From Rhabdophis nuchalis (Eukaryota; Chordata; Lepidosauria; Squamata; Natricidae): a stretch of 64,000 nt of DNA. The position numbers were made by a program, and so were the translations under genes. Location: NCBI GenBank assembly GCA_039707465.1, contig CM077643.1, positions 66,776,605-66,840,604 of the forward strand. Direction: 5' to 3'. Under the pieces are notes generated by a model. It was not told where the DNA came from. It did not search any database and worked only from the letters and a program-made list of their open reading frames with translations. This document shows, piece after piece, positions 33,333 through 44,898 of the stretch; the stretch's first letter is position 1; each line of letters opens with the position of its first letter.

Positions 33333-33893
33333 TATATCCAGTTCCCCCCCCCCCCCGACCTTCAATCAATTCAATAATTACGGACTGAGGATGGCTTCCT
33401 ATTTCTATACTTTAACCATCCCTAAGTATAGAAGAGCTTTCTCCCTAGCTCGCTTTAATGTCTTGCCCTCAGCACTTTTGGATGGTCGCTTCAAGAGGCT
33501 CCCAATTAACGAGCGGCTATGCCCTTGCGACAGAGCCGAGGTTGAAACTGCGGAGCATGTCCTTCTATCTTGCCCCATGTATAACGCAGACAGATCTAAG
33601 TTACTGTCTCTCCTTGAAACCATCCCTTCTAGACTCAATGGTTGTAACTTGATGGCCCACTGCCTAGGAGATGGCTCTCCATATATCACTTTTCAGGTCT
33701 CAAAATTCTTCTTAAGAGCTGTAACCATTAGGGGAGAATGCTGTAACCTTCCTTAGTTAAGCTATTGGCGATCCATTGTTATGATATTATGATAATAATA
33801 ATAATAATTATTATTATTTTTAACGTTTCTTCCTGTAATACTTGTGTTTTGGTCTGTGACCGTAAATAAAAGTATATATATATATATCCAGTT
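33333..33893 (+). mobile_element. LINE 3' end (R4/Dong-like, tentative) inserted in CR1
   Basis: The insert 33344-33882 is bounded by direct repeats TATATCCAGTT (33333-33343 and 33883-33893), which belong to the interrupted CR1. It begins with a poly-C run, carries a short ORF, then (AAT)n/(ATT)n and ends in a (TA)n-like tail. Confidence 0.68.
33391..33756 (+). pseudogene. LINE ORF C-terminal zinc-knuckle region
   Basis: 121 codons open. The core is YRRAFSLARFNVLPSALLDG, then a CPC...H...C zinc-knuckle-like motif (LCPCDRAEVETAEHVLLSCP). Such a module follows the reverse transcriptase in several LINE clades. I lean to R4/Dong because of the LARFNVLPSALLDGRF sequence, remembered from squamate elements. 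Catalytic domains are missing because of 5' truncation. Confidence 0.55.
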
Positions 33894-34140
33894 TTGGTCA
33901 TCGCAATATAAAAATAGTGTTGAGACTCTAGAAACAATACAGAGAAGAGCAACAAAGATGATTCAGGGACTGGAGATTAAAACATATAAAGAATGGTTGA
34001 AGGAATTGGGTAAATCTAGTTTAATAAAAAGAAGGACTGGAATGACATGATAGTGGTCTTACAATATTTAAGGGAGGGTTGCCACAAAGAAGAGGGGGCA
34101 ACTTATTCTCCAAAGCATCTAGCCCTAAGACAGAGCAATA

Positions 34141-35000
34141 TTAACTTATATAGCAGTTCTTCCAAATTTCAGCTGCAAAATTCCAGAAAACCATGACAAG
34201 TCAACAAGGATATAAAAAAAGGTGACTCTTAATTCCATCTAGTTGGTTGTCTAGAGTTTTGAAATCCAGATGGGTTGATATTGTCTTTAAAAATAAATGT
34301 TGGTTAACTAATATAGTTATCTGCTGGAATCATGCTTTACAATACTGCCGAACACAATAAATGGCCACTGTATATGTATACCCAATACACAAAAACATTT
34401 ATGGTGAAGAAAAAATAAACCCTGTGAATAAATAATGAAATCCTCTCTCAAAGTTGAAAACACTATGTTCTCTTTAGAAAGTCAATAGGTATGAATAGTA
34501 TTCTATGACTGTCTTTTTCAGCATTGTGGGATAACAAAGACCAACATAATTGTTCCTTACAACTTCCCTGTAATATGATCTTGGATGGGGTAAAAAAAAA
34601 AAAAAGCTTTCTACAGAGTTCAGAACAACATTGTTTCTTGCTTTCAAGACCCATTGTGGTTGCAGCCCTGAGAGCTGGAAATGTATTTCTAAAAAAAGGA
34701 TTTCACTATTTAAGCCAAGTACCTGCCAAATTTCTCTGAAGGTTTTTACACCTGACTTGCAGTTCCCGGTATTGGATTAAAAAACAGTATGCACATGTGT
34801 GAGTTTTTATTTTGTTGCCTTCTTTTGCTGTTTGGTTGATTTGCCTCTTTTTCAACCTGAAGCAATTGCTGAATTGAATCCAGTTATTTGGATTCCAATT
34901 ATTAGTATATCAGTTTTGAATTTAGCCTTGAGCTTGGAGATAGGTTTTCTGGTTTATTAATAATACTGCTGTTATCAATTTTATTTACGAACCTTTAGAG
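34141..35000. other. No recognised feature
   Basis: Nothing recognised. Confidence 0.4.
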
Positions 35001-35085
35001 TAACAGGATAACAGAGTTGGCAGGGACCTTGGAGATCTTCTAGTCCGACTCCCTGCTCAGGCAGGAAACCCTATACCATTTCAGA
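35001..35085 (-). mobile_element. CR1 3' tail
   Basis: ATAACAGAGTTGGCAGGGAC, TCTAGTCCGACTCCCTGCTC and AGGCAGGAAACCCTATACC are the reverse complement of the CR1 3' end. Confidence 0.85.
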
Positions 35086-35984
35086 TGAAATTACAATAGT
35101 AGATTACAACTAGTATTTAAATCTGCTTCAAATTTACAAAGTCTCTCTACAATATTGATGACTGATTAGTTCAGAACAATGTAGGGCATTTGTTTATATC
35201 TTAACTTTAATAGAAATTAGTATTGTGAATTTGGTGTTACAGATTTCAGCTGCAAAATCTAGAGAAATGCTAAATTGTAGCAAAGATGAACAGAAAACTT
35301 TAGCTCTCTGTAGCCATTTTACAGTCACTGGGATTTTAGATATGGTAGATATGGTAGCCCTGGTATAAAATTGGAATATAGACCACCAAAAGGTTAAGTC
35401 ACTTTGGTGCCATTCTAAATAATATGATTAGCACTGGAGGTGTTTAGATGACACCCAGTTTATTTTAGGAATCTACGATTAATTTTGGTTCAGAAATCAG
35501 GCAAACTGATAAAATCTGAATGCATAGTAGATTCCTATGAGTTGGTGAAATCTACAAATTAGTGCATCATATTTAAAAGCATAGCTTCCACATTACTCCT
35601 ACTAAGAAGTTAGTCCAAATAATATAATCTCAAATGGACCTTGACCACATGAATTAGATCCCAAATCTATATCGAGTCTATATAAAAATTAAACATGCTA
35701 AAGAATCAAATTCAACTCCTAATGATTACTTAGATAGATCCATACAGTTTTCTTATCAACAGAATATAAACTGTTTGCATTGCTTTTTCCTAGAATGTTT
35801 CTTTTACAGTTGAACCTATAGCTGTGGAATTCTCTGGCAATTTCCTATCTAAGTATTAATTATATTTAACACTCTTTAAATTCTGAATGAGGTAGAACTG
35901 TCATTTAAATAAATCAAAAATAAATGTTATTTTCATGCATCATGTTTTATCATTCTATTTGGTATATGAAGTCAGGACTGTAGT
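35086..35984. other. No recognised feature
   Basis: Nothing recognised. Confidence 0.4.
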
Positions 35985-36611
35985 GGAGAGCTGTTAGCAA
36001 CTCTGGGCTCAGAACCAGTGTTACATCTCTGGTCCCATAACCAGTGTTAGGGGTAGCAAACACACCCGTTTGAAAATGCAGAATAGTGTAATACACCGGA
36101 CAGTAAAGAGATATGTTGCTGTAACCACACACAAACTCTAAAACACTGATAGTAAGAAAATAAATAGTCTTTACTTTGTAGCAACTAAAATACTTCTTCC
36201 GACTAGTGATACTAACTTCTTAAACAATAACAGTCCTTCACCAAAACACAGAGTTATCTTACAGTGATGCAAAACAAATACTTCTTCAGTCTTCAATCTT
36301 CAGCTTCAGCTCCTCAGCGGCAAACAGTAAGCACAGGAATCAAAGGGATTCGAAAAGGGAATGAATTGTGTTTCTGAGCTTCCTTTTATGGTAGAGCTGA
36401 GAAGCACAGCCAATCAGAATTCAACATAAGTCTTAAACAGTGGTGGGTTTCTGCAGGCTCACACCTACTCGCGAGAGCCGGTTGGTGAAATTTAGAGAAC
36501 CGGTGAGAGGGGGTTCCACCGGCATACCTGGAAGTAAATCTGGCCCGCCGCTGCCAGTGACCCAACGGGAAGGAAAGGAAAGAAAGGAAAGGAAAGGAAG
36601 GAAGGAAGGAA

Positions 36612-36677
<66 letters not shown>

Positions 36678-36913
36678 ATTTATCATCACAATTGAGTCCA
36701 AAATTTTGGTTGCTAAGCAAGAGCGTTGTTAAATGAGTTTCACCACATTTTAAAAGGTGGCCACTCCCACCCTGTCACATGACTGCCAAGCCACGCCCAC
36801 AAAATAGGCCACCCCTACAGAGTAGGTTCTAAAAAAATTTGAAACCCACCACTGGTCTTAAAGCTACATATACTCTTTAAGAATACTGGCTTATATATAT
36901 TGTCAACCCAACA
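35985..36913 (-). mobile_element. Copia LTR with primer site, split by a hAT MITE
   Basis: The LTR is 36045-36437 plus 36863-36913 (about 444 bp). It starts TGTTAGGGGTAG and ends GTCAACCCAACA, clearly homologous to 17309-17744. About 60 bp of internal sequence with the GGTCCCATAACCAG primer-site-like stretch remains at 35985-36044, so this is a truncated element and not a clean solo LTR. Confidence 0.82.
36430..36862 (-). mobile_element. hAT MITE with internal (AAAG)n, inserted in copia LTR
   Basis: Element 36438-36854 (417 bp): ends CAGTGGTGGGTTTC and GAAACCCACCACTG, perfect 8-bp duplication GTCTTAAA at 36430-36437 and 36855-36862. It contains an (AAGG)n/(AAAG)n tract (about 36570-36676). 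The body TTGCTAAGCAAGAGCGTTGT and GGCCACTCCCACCCTGTCAC matches, in reverse, 6883-7081 and 28158-28350. Confidence 0.92.
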
Positions 36914-39545
36914 TAAGGATAAATAGCAAAGGTCTATTCAATCTTCTCTTTAGGGTTTAGATTTGAATCAAAAACCCCATATGTTACAAGAAATAGAAGA
37001 TTGGGAGAAATGGATGCATGGAATTTGAACATGAGGAAAATGTGGACATGCACTGGAATCTGAAAAATAAAGAAGGCAACAGACCAGATTACCAGAGATA
37101 AGGGCTGTTATGCATAAGGAAATAATTCATCAGGGCTAAAACAGATCTGGAATGACAACTACCAAAGATAAGAACTGCCATCCAAGGATCAACGAAAGCC
37201 TGAGGTGATGTGGAAAGGAATGTGTGACAGAAGCTGTTGAAAAGGAAAACTGTGAGGGATCTTATTTTGAAAGAGTTTGCCACGCATACCTATTTTCACC
37301 TGATTTTTGTGCCTCGTTTTTCCCAAACTCTTTACAAATCTGCCCAAACTACAGTGGGAAACATGATTGTGAATATACCTATGTAGGAGTTTGTGACACT
37401 TAAGCAAATGCAATCTTTGTAGGTGAGGAATGAAGTGATATGAACTGGGCTTCTAGTTATTGCATAAGATCCTGAATCTCGAATCTCCATTGAAAGCAGG
37501 TGAATGATTTCCCCAGTGGACTCTATTTCCCCCAAGAACTTGTGCTTCAATGCGCTATTAAGGCTCAGCTCCCTTATCTAAACCCAGATGGCTTAGCCAG
37601 ATCACAAAGAAGGTGACCTTCAGCAGGGAGTTTGAATAAAGAAAAGAATGAGTGAATTATAAATGAAGTTGTAACAAAAGAAGCCATCTCTGCTAGTGAT
37701 GCTTCAAAATAATGTGCCCTGTGACAACATTTTGAGTCAAATATTCCATGTGTGAAGATATTGAATTCTTGCCTTGGATTATTTGATTCATTTGGTGTTT
37801 TAATGGCATATCAACATCCACATCTGAATTTTCACCAAAATCTGGTCATTTCTTTGGTGATCTTACCTTTTCCATTGTTAAAGGTGCGAGTTGTCCCAAG
37901 AGCCCTATGTTTGATAATGGCTAAATGATTTCTTTTCCTTTTAGTTCTAACATTGTCTTTTATCTAAATAAGGTAGCAGTGGGGGGAACTGTGCTTCCTC
38001 CAGACAGGTTGAATGTAAGATAAAAAGAGCATGCAGGTATAAGGAGAAATAAGAATGCCTATGACATTGACAGAATGCCAGCATCTTTCTCCTGTGCCAT
38101 ATAAATTTCCTAATCTGCATTTAATTAACATTTAGAAATCTCTTTGAAAAGCAATGATCATTATTACTACTCACCAGGGTGAGTGCCACACAAACAGCTG
38201 TATAACAGGGAACATGACTATGAAGAAAGTGATGACTGACAAAACTGCCTGGAATGCCCAAATTTAACTTCTCTTTTAAAAATGACTACATGCACAAGTG
38301 CAACAGATACTCCTATTACTACTTATTCAATGTATAGACTCCTTTGGCTTGAAAATTTTGTTTGGGGAAATGGGAGGTGGGGAGGATGTTTGGTTTGAAT
38401 ACTACCCACTTCTTTAATGGAAATAATGCTCGATTCCTATTGCTTCGGCATTTAGCAAATTTATATTTTTTAAGATGAATTTTGGAGCAATTAAAACCTT
38501 TACAACGAATGATCCAAGTTTAGTTGAAAGATTGCACATCTTTTATTATATGCATGAGATTTTTTTTTTAATGCAAAAGGAATGGAGGTTTTGGTTGCAA
38601 CTCTTTGACATTTTGCCTGCTCCCACACATCTTCCTGTATGCATGCATGTACCTATCTCCATGCACATACCAACCTGATTGACTGGTTGTCAGGCACCTG
38701 AACAATTTAGGAGAGAGTGCACAGTTAGAGTCATTTTCATATTACCAATTCTCAGCAGATTGAGGCAGTGATAGCTGGGAAGGTTGGAGGAATAGAAGAA
38801 CTTTGTCTGTCTTAGGCATTTTAAAGAAAACTATCACAGGTGGCTAATAGTTGTTCTTGGTGCCTGCTAAATTTATAATGTTCCTTGCCTGGCTATAAAA
38901 TTAAAGGATGCTTATTGTGGAATACATTTGGTCTTAGTAGTTTTATTGCTCCTGGTACATCATATGCTGTCAGAGCAAACTAGGAAGGATTTTGTTTTTG
39001 TTTTGCTTCTTGTGAACTGCAATGGCTAAGCTAAAATTGAAAAAGCCACATTGTCTTTTCAATGTCATGGTTGGTTAACTATGGTTGATAGACTAGTTTG
39101 CTGTGGAAACACAGACGTAAGTCCGAGAGAAGGACTCTTTGTCCTTATTTACATTCACTTCCCTAGAGTCTTGAATAAAATGTGTGAACTACTTCTTTGA
39201 TTTTTGGCATTAAAGATGCATCATCTAGGATTTCAAAAATGATGTTTCAGGGTCTGGATTTCTTTGATATGAATACAAGCAGTTTCTCTGCCTTTCTCAG
39301 TGACTCTCAGAAGAACTTTTAAATGCAGTTCAGGTAGAATTCTGCTGGTGTGAGATGGTGCTTATTTATCTCATAGTTAATTTGAGAATAATAATAATAA
39401 AAAGCAGAGTAGTGATAGAAGATGCCAACAAAATAATTCTTGAAAAGTCACGTTTTGTGCTTGTAATGTCCCCCTCCTCTCCATATCTGCTCAATCCCTT
39501 CTACAGCCCCGAACAGTGCTACCTTAATCCAATTGCTAACCAATT
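36914..39545. other. No recognised gene
   Basis: Unique-looking DNA with short unsupported frames. Confidence 0.4.
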
Positions 39546-39688
39546 GTGTACATCAGGGGTGTTAAACACATGTCGTCACAGCGGTGTCACGTGATTCATT
39601 GTGACTTTTCCCTGCTTCACTAAACTGGGCATGGGCATGGCCAGCATGTGATGCTGCAAGCCACAAGTTTGACTCCCCTGGTATACAT
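39546..39688. mobile_element. hAT-type MITE
   Basis: Element 39554-39680 (127 bp) starts CAGGGGTGTTAAAC and ends GTTTGACTCCCCTG. The flanks GTGTACAT and GTATACAT match at 7 of 8 positions. Confidence 0.85.
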
Positions 39689-39799
39689 GCTCTTGAGAAG
39701 CTTTCTGGCTTGTCCACATAATCAGAATGTTGAAAGAATGCCTGAGAACGGGTGAGCTTACTGTAGCTTCATTTGGGAAGCTGCAGGCTGAAAATAGTT

Positions 39800-39978
39800 G
39801 ACTCTCTAATCAGTTTACAGAGTCAGCATATTGTCCCTCACAATTTGGATGCTCATTTTACCAACCTCGGAAGAATGGAAGGCCGAGTCAACCTTGAGAT
39901 TCTCAGAATCTAACTTCTGGAGTGAGCAGTGAGTTAGCCTTCAGTACTGCATTCTAACCACTGCGCCACCATGGCTCT
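39800..39978 (-). mobile_element. tRNA-derived SINE
   Basis: Minus strand begins GAGCCATGGTGGCGCAGTGG, TTAGAATGCAGTACTG (A box) and AGAAGTTAGATTCTGAG (B-box region), and ends near ATGCTGACTCTGTAAACTG. It is the same family as 236-436. Confidence 0.82.
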
Positions 39979-41649
39979 TGTATACTTAGAATGAACCACT
40001 ATATTCTTCACCTTAGAGGGTAAAGTAGTGTGTACTTGTCCAAATGAAATATATATTATGACTACACTAATATTCCTATTTTATCTTGTAGGTAATTATA
40101 TTCAACCACAGCATGGAGCATACTTTTTAGATTAGGACTTCCCCTAACTCAGTGTGGCTAACACTTTATGTTTTCAAAAGGCAAATAACATATTTTGGTG
40201 GGCAACTTAATACTGTACAGCTTCCTTTTTTGCAAGTGAGAATGTAAACATTGTACACTATTTCAATGGGGAGGGACCAAAAATGCAATAAACAAGGTGG
40301 ATGGATAATAGAATTTATACAGGATAAAACCTGAAGCACTCTGTTTCAGCTGGCAGAAGGATGGCAGTACTTATACACACAGCCTTAGTTGTTTCTGTTT
40401 TTTGCCTACCAAACCTATAAGATGCCCATCCCCCAAAACAAATGCCCTTGTAATAAAATATTCACAGCACGCTGCATTGACCCTGAATGGCAACAGGTCA
40501 AGAGCCAGTGGCCTAGTGAATAAAATTGTTCATATTTACTGATGATGCTTCGAAGATGCTGACCCTAGTAGTATGGATACGTAATGAGAAGGCCATCCAG
40601 ATGGGTATATCTTAAACATACCAAAGTTATGCTGTAATTTACAATGCCTTTTCTTTCATCTTGTCTTTGTAAAGCAATAGGCCAAAGATATGTAAGCTGT
40701 AACTCTGCTTTTGCTCAGGGCCATTGAGTAAGCTGTCAATGTTCAGCGAGGAGATCACTATACACTGTAGGTGTTTGGATGATGAATATATTTATGTTGC
40801 ATCATCAAAGTAATTTGGTCATTTTAAGTGAGTCAAGATTTTGTCATAAGAGTGGATATTCAATAAATGCAGTAAGGTCTCAATTTCATGGACTCTCATT
40901 TAAGAGAATCCGATGCTATAGGAAAAAGATTGGTTCAGATATCCTCTGAAATAATGGGTGAAATCATTGCATCTGAAGTAGTGTGGAAGAGGAATTTATT
41001 TGAGTAGTAATAGCAGCTCAGGAGTTTTAGATACTGATAATACATTTGCATTAAGCCAAGAAATAAGTTAATTGAATGTAGTACCTTTCTGTAGTTTTGA
41101 ACAATTCAGATTTTACTTTTACATTTTAAAAAGATTTAAAAACATGATTATCAATCATTTAATCTAAATTATTAATTCCATTAACCCATCACAAAGAAAA
41201 AAAGGAAAGGAAGGATAAGGAAAGGAAAAGTTTATTGTAAAAAAGCAATCATAATTAATAGTTGGTTCCAACAACTTCTAAATCTGTTTTTCAACTTTAA
41301 TACTATAATAGAATTGTGAATTAAAAAAAGGAACTAAGCTCTCACAATGACAATAAAAAGGTCGTATAATAATTTTCCAATATCTGGCTTTTGAGGTTTG
41401 ATAACTTGTATTTTATAGAAAAAGTGAAGTCAAAATGAATGCTCAGTGATAAACCTGGAAATTGGGAAAGCTAATACTCCTTTCATGATATAGGAGATTT
41501 CGGCAGATAGAATCCACATGTTTATACTTACCATAAAACCCTTCTTAATAACCTTGAAAAACAGATTAAGAGAATTCCTTTGAATGATTTCTTTAATATA
41601 TAAACATTTTTTTCCTGCCTGACTCCCACCAACTGTGGGTGACTTATCA
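39979..41649. other. No recognised gene
   Basis: Unique-looking DNA; nothing recognised. Confidence 0.4.
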
Positions 41650-41800
41650 TGCCTCCAGAAGTTGTGAATGCTCCAACACTGGAAGTTTTTAAGAAGATGT
41701 TGGATAACTAGTTGTCTGAAATGATGTAGGGGTTCCTGCCTAAGCAGGGGGTTGGACTAGAAGACCTCCAAGGTACCTTCCAACTCTGTTATTCTATAAA
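41650..41800 (+). mobile_element. CR1 LINE 3' end
   Basis: TGGAAGTTTTTAAGAAGATG, CAGGGGGTTGGACTAGAAGA, CCTCCAAGGTACCTTCCAAC, ending TCTGTTATTCTATAA: the standard CR1 3' terminus. Confidence 0.92.
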
Positions 41801-42982
41801 CATCCTTTAAAAGTAAAAATAACAAAAGAAAAAAGGAATTAACAACAGATCTAAAAACAACATATAACCACAAATCCTATCCAGCAGGAGCTCCATCTTT
41901 CCCTTGCCCCAAAGACTGGGAGAATACCCATGTCTTTATTAATTTCCTGAACATCATCAGAGTGGGAGCCATGCAGTTTATTCAATTACATTCAGTTTCA
42001 CAATAGCTATAGTTCTCCATAAACTCATTTGAATTTTATTTGTGTGTGTACTTCAGTATTAATTCAAGATAAACAATTTAAAATATTTACTCCATAAATA
42101 AATATGTTTTCTTAGGGTAATTATTCCAAGGTATGAATTCAAATATGAAGTAAAGTCCCATTTTTAAAAACATTTCCAGAAATATATTACAAGCTATAGC
42201 AAATAGATGACTTGTTCCAATTAATTGAGCAACCTGATATTTTTTTTTAAAAAAATGTTGCACTATATCAAATAACATTTGTTATACAACATTAATTGTT
42301 TTTAGGGTAATTCATTTGGATCTCTTTGCTCCATCAAGTGGTCATCCAGTCTTAATATGATAAGGGCTCATCCCATTTTCAAGATTTATTTCATCCTGCC
42401 TTCTTCTTCATTAAGCTATAAAACTTTGCCTGCTGTGATTTTCAGTTTTAAAAGTACTAAATAATAGCTACCAGCAGAGGCAACCCAAAGCATTTGGCTG
42501 ACTGAGACTAACAATGCATAATTGCTCAAACATACAGTAATTCAGTGGCCGCCAATCTTTCTGGCTTGGTGTGGGAAAAAAAGTATGGTTCTGTTTGAAT
42601 AGTAGGTACATGTGCACAATACACAGCTCCATTTTTATGTTCCTGCCACTCGGAACTTCACACGCGAACATGAGTACCCAGTACTGATGCAAGTGGAGAT
42701 ATATGTGCATGTGCACACTTGCTCACCACTTATGTAGCCCAATTCCGAATAGGCTGTGGCCTAGGGTTTGGGCAATACCTGTAGCAATCAACCAGAATGA
42801 TCACTGCTCTCCTGAGGATAGAAGATAGAAGATAGTCAAATTAGTTCAGTTTAGATAGAGTTCAGTTCTTTGCTACTACTCACAATTTGCCACATGAAGG
42901 TATTGCCTCATTCTGCCTAATGATTTGGGCTGACCCAGCTAACTAACTTGTTGTCTACTTTATCAAATGTATGTATATTATA
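41801..42982. other. No recognised gene
   Basis: Unique-looking AT-rich DNA. Confidence 0.4.
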
Positions 42983-43060
42983 TCCACTGCTAATTTTGTC
43001 ACATTGTCAAAGAATGCAGTAAGATTTGTCCGGCAAGATGTGTTTTTGACAAGCCCATAT
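42983..43060 (-). mobile_element. CR1 ORF2 fragment
   Basis: TTTTGTCACATTGTCAAAGA and GTGTTTTTGACAAGCCCATA match 63840-63910 of the CR1 copy at the right edge. Confidence 0.72.
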
Positions 43061-43078
43061 TTTCATCTCTTGTTATGA

Positions 43079-43318
43079 CTTTGGTTCAGTGGTGGGATTC
43101 AATTTTTTTTACTACCGGTTCTGTGGGTGTGGCTTGGTGGGCATGGCAGGGGAAGGATACTGCAAAGTCCCCATTCCCTCCCAATCAGCTGGGGCTCAGG
43201 AGGCAAAGAATAGATGGGGGCTGGGCCAGTCAGAGGTGGTATTTATTGATTCTCCAAACTACTCAAAATTTCCACTACCGGTTCTTCAGAACTGCTGAAT
43301 ACCACTTCTCCTTTGGTT
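43079..43318. mobile_element. hAT-type MITE
   Basis: Element 43087-43310 (224 bp), left end CAGTGGTGGGATTC, right end GAATACCACTTCTC, perfect 8-bp duplication CTTTGGTT at 43079-43086 and 43311-43318. It contains ACTACCGGTTCT near both ends as an inner inverted or direct motif. Confidence 0.85.
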
Positions 43319-43573
43319 GCCTCTGGTTATGGCTTATCTAGTTTTCTCTTCTCCCCCCCCCCCCAAATGTCTCCCCAGGAAAGAGCAGGTATGTTTCCCA
43401 TCTGCCCACTCCTATCTTCCTGCTCACCCAACATGGGTATAAATTCTAATCATGCTTTCCTCCCCACAACTTGATTGCTCCCTACAGCAACCCTACAGTT
43501 GGGATATAGGCAATTTGGAGAAGCACTCAGGCTAGCATCCTACCCTATCCTAACCCTATTTTTTTTCTTTTTA

Positions 43574-43752
43574 GGGGGACAAATTCTTGAAGTTTTCTTA
43601 GCAAGATTTTGAAAGTGGCTTGCCATTGCTTACTTTCTAGGGCTGAAAGAAAGTGAGTGGCCCAAGGCCACCTAGTTGACTTTGTGTCCAAAGCAGGATT
43701 CAGCCTTTTCCTTTTTTTAGCCTGATGTCTTAACCATTACACCAAACTGGCT
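43574..43752 (-). mobile_element. tRNA-derived SINE with MIR-like layout
   Basis: On the minus strand the head reads CCAGTTTGGTGTAATGGTTA, AGACATCAGGCT, followed by GTGGCCTTGGGCCACTCACT and a body with AATGGCAAGCCACTTTC. Related relics lie at 30712-30826 and 56146-56304. Confidence 0.7.
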
Positions 43753-43759
43753 GAATATT

Positions 43760-44124
43760 ACAAACGATATCAAGGTAAAGCTTTCCATTGCACATATGTT
43801 CTAGTTGATCCTGACTCTAGGGGGTGGTGATCATCTCTGTTTCAAAGCTGAAAAGCCAGCACTGTCCGAAAACATCTCCAGGGTCATGTGGTCAGCATGA
43901 CTAAATGCCAAATGTGCACGGAACGCTGTTACCTTCCCACCAAGGTAGTCTCTATTTTTCTACTTGCATTTTTATGTGCTTTCAAACTGTTGAAGCTGGG
44001 ACAAGTAACGGGAGTTCACTCTGTTACAAGGTGCTAGGGATTCGAACCGCCGAACTGCCAACCTTTGTGATCAACAAGCTCAGCATCTTAGCCACTGAGC
44101 CACCACATCCCGCACAAACGATAT
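43760..44124 (-). mobile_element. Sauria-type SINE, near full length
   Basis: The element is 43771-44113 on the minus strand (343 bp). The tRNA head is GGTGGCTCAGTGGCTAAGAT with B box GGTTCGAATCCC, the body contains GTAACAGAGTGAACTCCCGT and the end is CTTTACCTT-like. Direct repeats ACAAACGATAT at 43760-43770 and 44114-44124 mark the insertion. Sauria SINEs are known from lizards and snakes and use the BovB machinery. Confidence 0.88.
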
Positions 44125-44504
44125 AGGAGTAGGTAATTATGGAAGACCTATTAGTGGATAATTGCGGGAGAGTAATTAATGAATTTCTGGAAAATATGCT
44201 CTGTTAAAATGCCACCAATTAATGTTCATATACAGTAAAGTATCCCACTAATTCATTATTTGGAGCAATTGCATAAATCCAATCTGCAGATACAAAAAAA
44301 AAAGACTGATTTTGCCTGTGGATGGTAGAGTTATTCTTTCAAGAGAAAGAAATGCTGTGGGGGTTGACTCATATTGAGCTTTAGTGTGATGAATGAGAAA
44401 ACTATTACTGTATCTATGGATTTATGATGCAATGACTTGGGGACAGGAAAAAATGGCTTTAACATGAACATATTATAACATTCAGTTAAGAAAGCAAGGT
44501 AATG

Positions 44505-44898
44505 TACAGGCATTCCTTGATGCCTAACCACGATTGGAATCAAAACCTCTGTTGCTAAGCAATGTGGTTGTTAAGTAAGTTGCACCAATTTTACAACCTT
44601 TTTTGCCACAGTTAGCTGATTCATCATGCTTGTTAAGACAATCACAATGGTTGTTAAATGAACCAGGCTTTCCCCATTGACTTTAGATGTTGGAAGCCCC
44701 TGGAAAAGGTCATAAATAGTGATCATATGACTTTAGGATGCTGCATACCAGTTGCCAAGAATGGGAATTTTTATCACATGACTATGGTTATGCTATAACA
44801 GTTATAAGTGTGAAGACTGGTTGTAAATCACCTTTTTCAGAGTCATTGTAACTTTGAACAGTTGTTAAATGAATAGTCATAGGTCAAGGTTACTTGTA
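44505..44898 (+). mobile_element. Tigger-like MITE
   Basis: 390-bp element at 44507-44896 between TA dinucleotides. Left end CAGGCATTCCTTGATGCC; right end complementary to CAAGTAACCTTGACC. The interior has TTGTTAAGTAAGTTGCACC and CACATGACTATGG. Pieces of the same sequence occur inside the hAT MITE family. Confidence 0.78.

Larger units (their letters stand above)
32895..34140 (+). mobile_element. CR1 LINE fragment, split by another LINE end
   Basis: Decayed CR1 ORF2: the region encoding FADDTKLVG with several frame breaks (32925-33110), then AALGCINR-like sequence, and after the insertion at 33344-33882 the region [21 protein letters not shown] and KELGKSSLIKRR (33890-34050). It lacks the 5' part and the final tail. 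Confidence 0.85.

Noticed and set aside
43990..44113. tRNA gene on the minus strand
   Set aside because: The tRNA-like head with B box GGTTCGAATCCC is part of a complete SINE with target duplications and lacks a plausible full cloverleaf.
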